A stretch of 6,122 bases of DNA, taken from assembly GCA_025451595.1 (NCBI GenBank), contig JANWKD010000030.1, positions 1 to 6,122 on the forward strand, in the 5' to 3' direction. This document shows, in pieces, positions 5,683 to 6,122 of the stretch (positions are counted from its first letter, which is position 1; every line of letters begins with the position of its first letter). This stretch comes from Candidatus Babeliales bacterium. GTDB taxonomy: Bacteria > Babelota > Babeliae > Babelales > JANWKD01. The notes beneath the pieces were generated by a model, which saw only the letters and a list, made by a program, of their open reading frames with translations, ran no database searches and was not told where the DNA came from. A program made the position numbers and the translations under genes.

Positions 5683-6122
5683 TTATGCGGTATGTTTGGT
5701 TGTACTGATGTAATTCACCGAAATATACATAGCTAGCGCTATTGCCATGAAAAACAATGGCATAGGAAATAATGTATGATTATGCAGTAGGCCCATTAAC
5801 AGGGTAAAGAAGGAAATAAGACAATAATAATAAAACCCAAAACGCGAAGAAGCTGTTCCCAATATTGCGCCGTACTTTTCTAGTGCGACTGACAAGATAT
5901 TGGGTATTATCATACCGATACCAGCCATAATAAGGGCCATACTTACAAGCGTAAGTATAATTATATATAGGGCATCCGCAGCTAGCGCTTTGAAAAGCGC
6001 TATACCAATTACAAAAATAAATGTGCCACATACCACCAAAACGGTGCTTTTTTGCATAATAACGTATGACGACATATTGCAATCATGCGCTTTTTTAGAC
6101 GCAAAGCTGCCCAACATTGCCT
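5683..6122 (-). CDS. Bcr/CflA-like MFS drug exporter, C-terminal part
   Basis: The frame ends at TAA (5685-5683) and stays open to the right edge, so the gene is 5'-truncated by the window. The ATG at 6117 is most likely internal. About 145 residues are visible. Counted from that methionine there are four membrane segments, near 25-45, 49-72, 92-112 and 117-136, matching the last four of the twelve in a major facilitator protein. GIGMIIPN (67-73) followed by ALEKYGAILGTASSRFGF (78-95) corresponds to the Bcr/CflA (DHA1 drug:H+ antiporter) pattern of a PN motif, an AL motif and a GTAS...GF motif. The GLLHNHTLFPMP loop also fits. Such proteins export drugs or small metabolites from the cytosol using the proton gradient. 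It is not in an operon with the ABC genes: about 480 bp and a stem-loop lie between them. The substrate is unknown. Confidence 0.8.
   Translation of the reverse strand, partial: AMLGSFASKKAHDCNMSSYVIMQKSTVLVVCGTFIFVIGIALFKALAADALYIIILTLVSMALIMAGIGMIIPNILSVALEKYGAILGTASSRFGFYYYCLISFFTLLMGLLHNHTLFPMPLFFMAIALAMYISVNYISTTKHTA

Noticed and set aside
5780..6082. A 100-codon minus-strand frame
   Set aside because: It overlaps the MFS gene in another frame. Only the MFS frame shows membrane segments and Bcr/CflA motifs.

Overview
The window is AT-rich bacterial DNA. Every convincing gene lies on the minus strand, so the genes are read from the right end of the window to the left. Clear Shine-Dalgarno sequences (GGAGG, AAGGAG), Sec-type N-termini and families such as FkbM, Bcr/CflA and ABC-2 point to a bacterium. 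An ankyrin-repeat protein with an apparent export signal, next to other exported or enzyme-like proteins, suggests a host-associated or intracellular lineage. Candidatus Dependentiae (TM6), Legionella-like or Rickettsia-like bacteria are possibilities. This placement is inference; the window has no rRNA or other marker gene.

Layout in transcription order. (1) 6122-5683: C-terminal part of a Bcr/CflA-like major facilitator drug exporter, cut by the window edge. A perfect 9-bp stem-loop follows its stop. (2) 5656-5426: an unrecognised protein-like reading frame with no start codon and an internal TGA, best read as a gene remnant. (3) 5374-5236: leader of the ABC operon, with a candidate promoter and a perfect 11-bp dyad. 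(4) 5204-4266 and 4246-3452: ATPase and membrane subunit of an ABC-2 exporter, 19 bases apart and surely one operon. (5) 3405-3397: a strong extended -10 promoter. (6) 3367-2714: a 217-residue protein whose H/D pattern resembles the zinc-dependent phospholipase C fold. (7) 2633-1689: an FkbM-family methyltransferase with a GTG start and a signal peptide. (8) 1607-1: a secreted-looking ankyrin-repeat protein that runs off the left edge.

How they may work together: the MFS and ABC-2 genes both look like exporters and may serve envelope or toxic-compound export. The last three genes are separately spaced (80-84 bp gaps) and probably have their own expression signals. The exported ankyrin and FkbM proteins are candidates for host interaction. 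I see no CRISPR array, insertion sequence, tRNA or rRNA, and no multi-gene system that is clearly new. The most unusual items are the exported methyltransferase, the putative metal-site protein, the broken frame and the dyad before the ABC operon.
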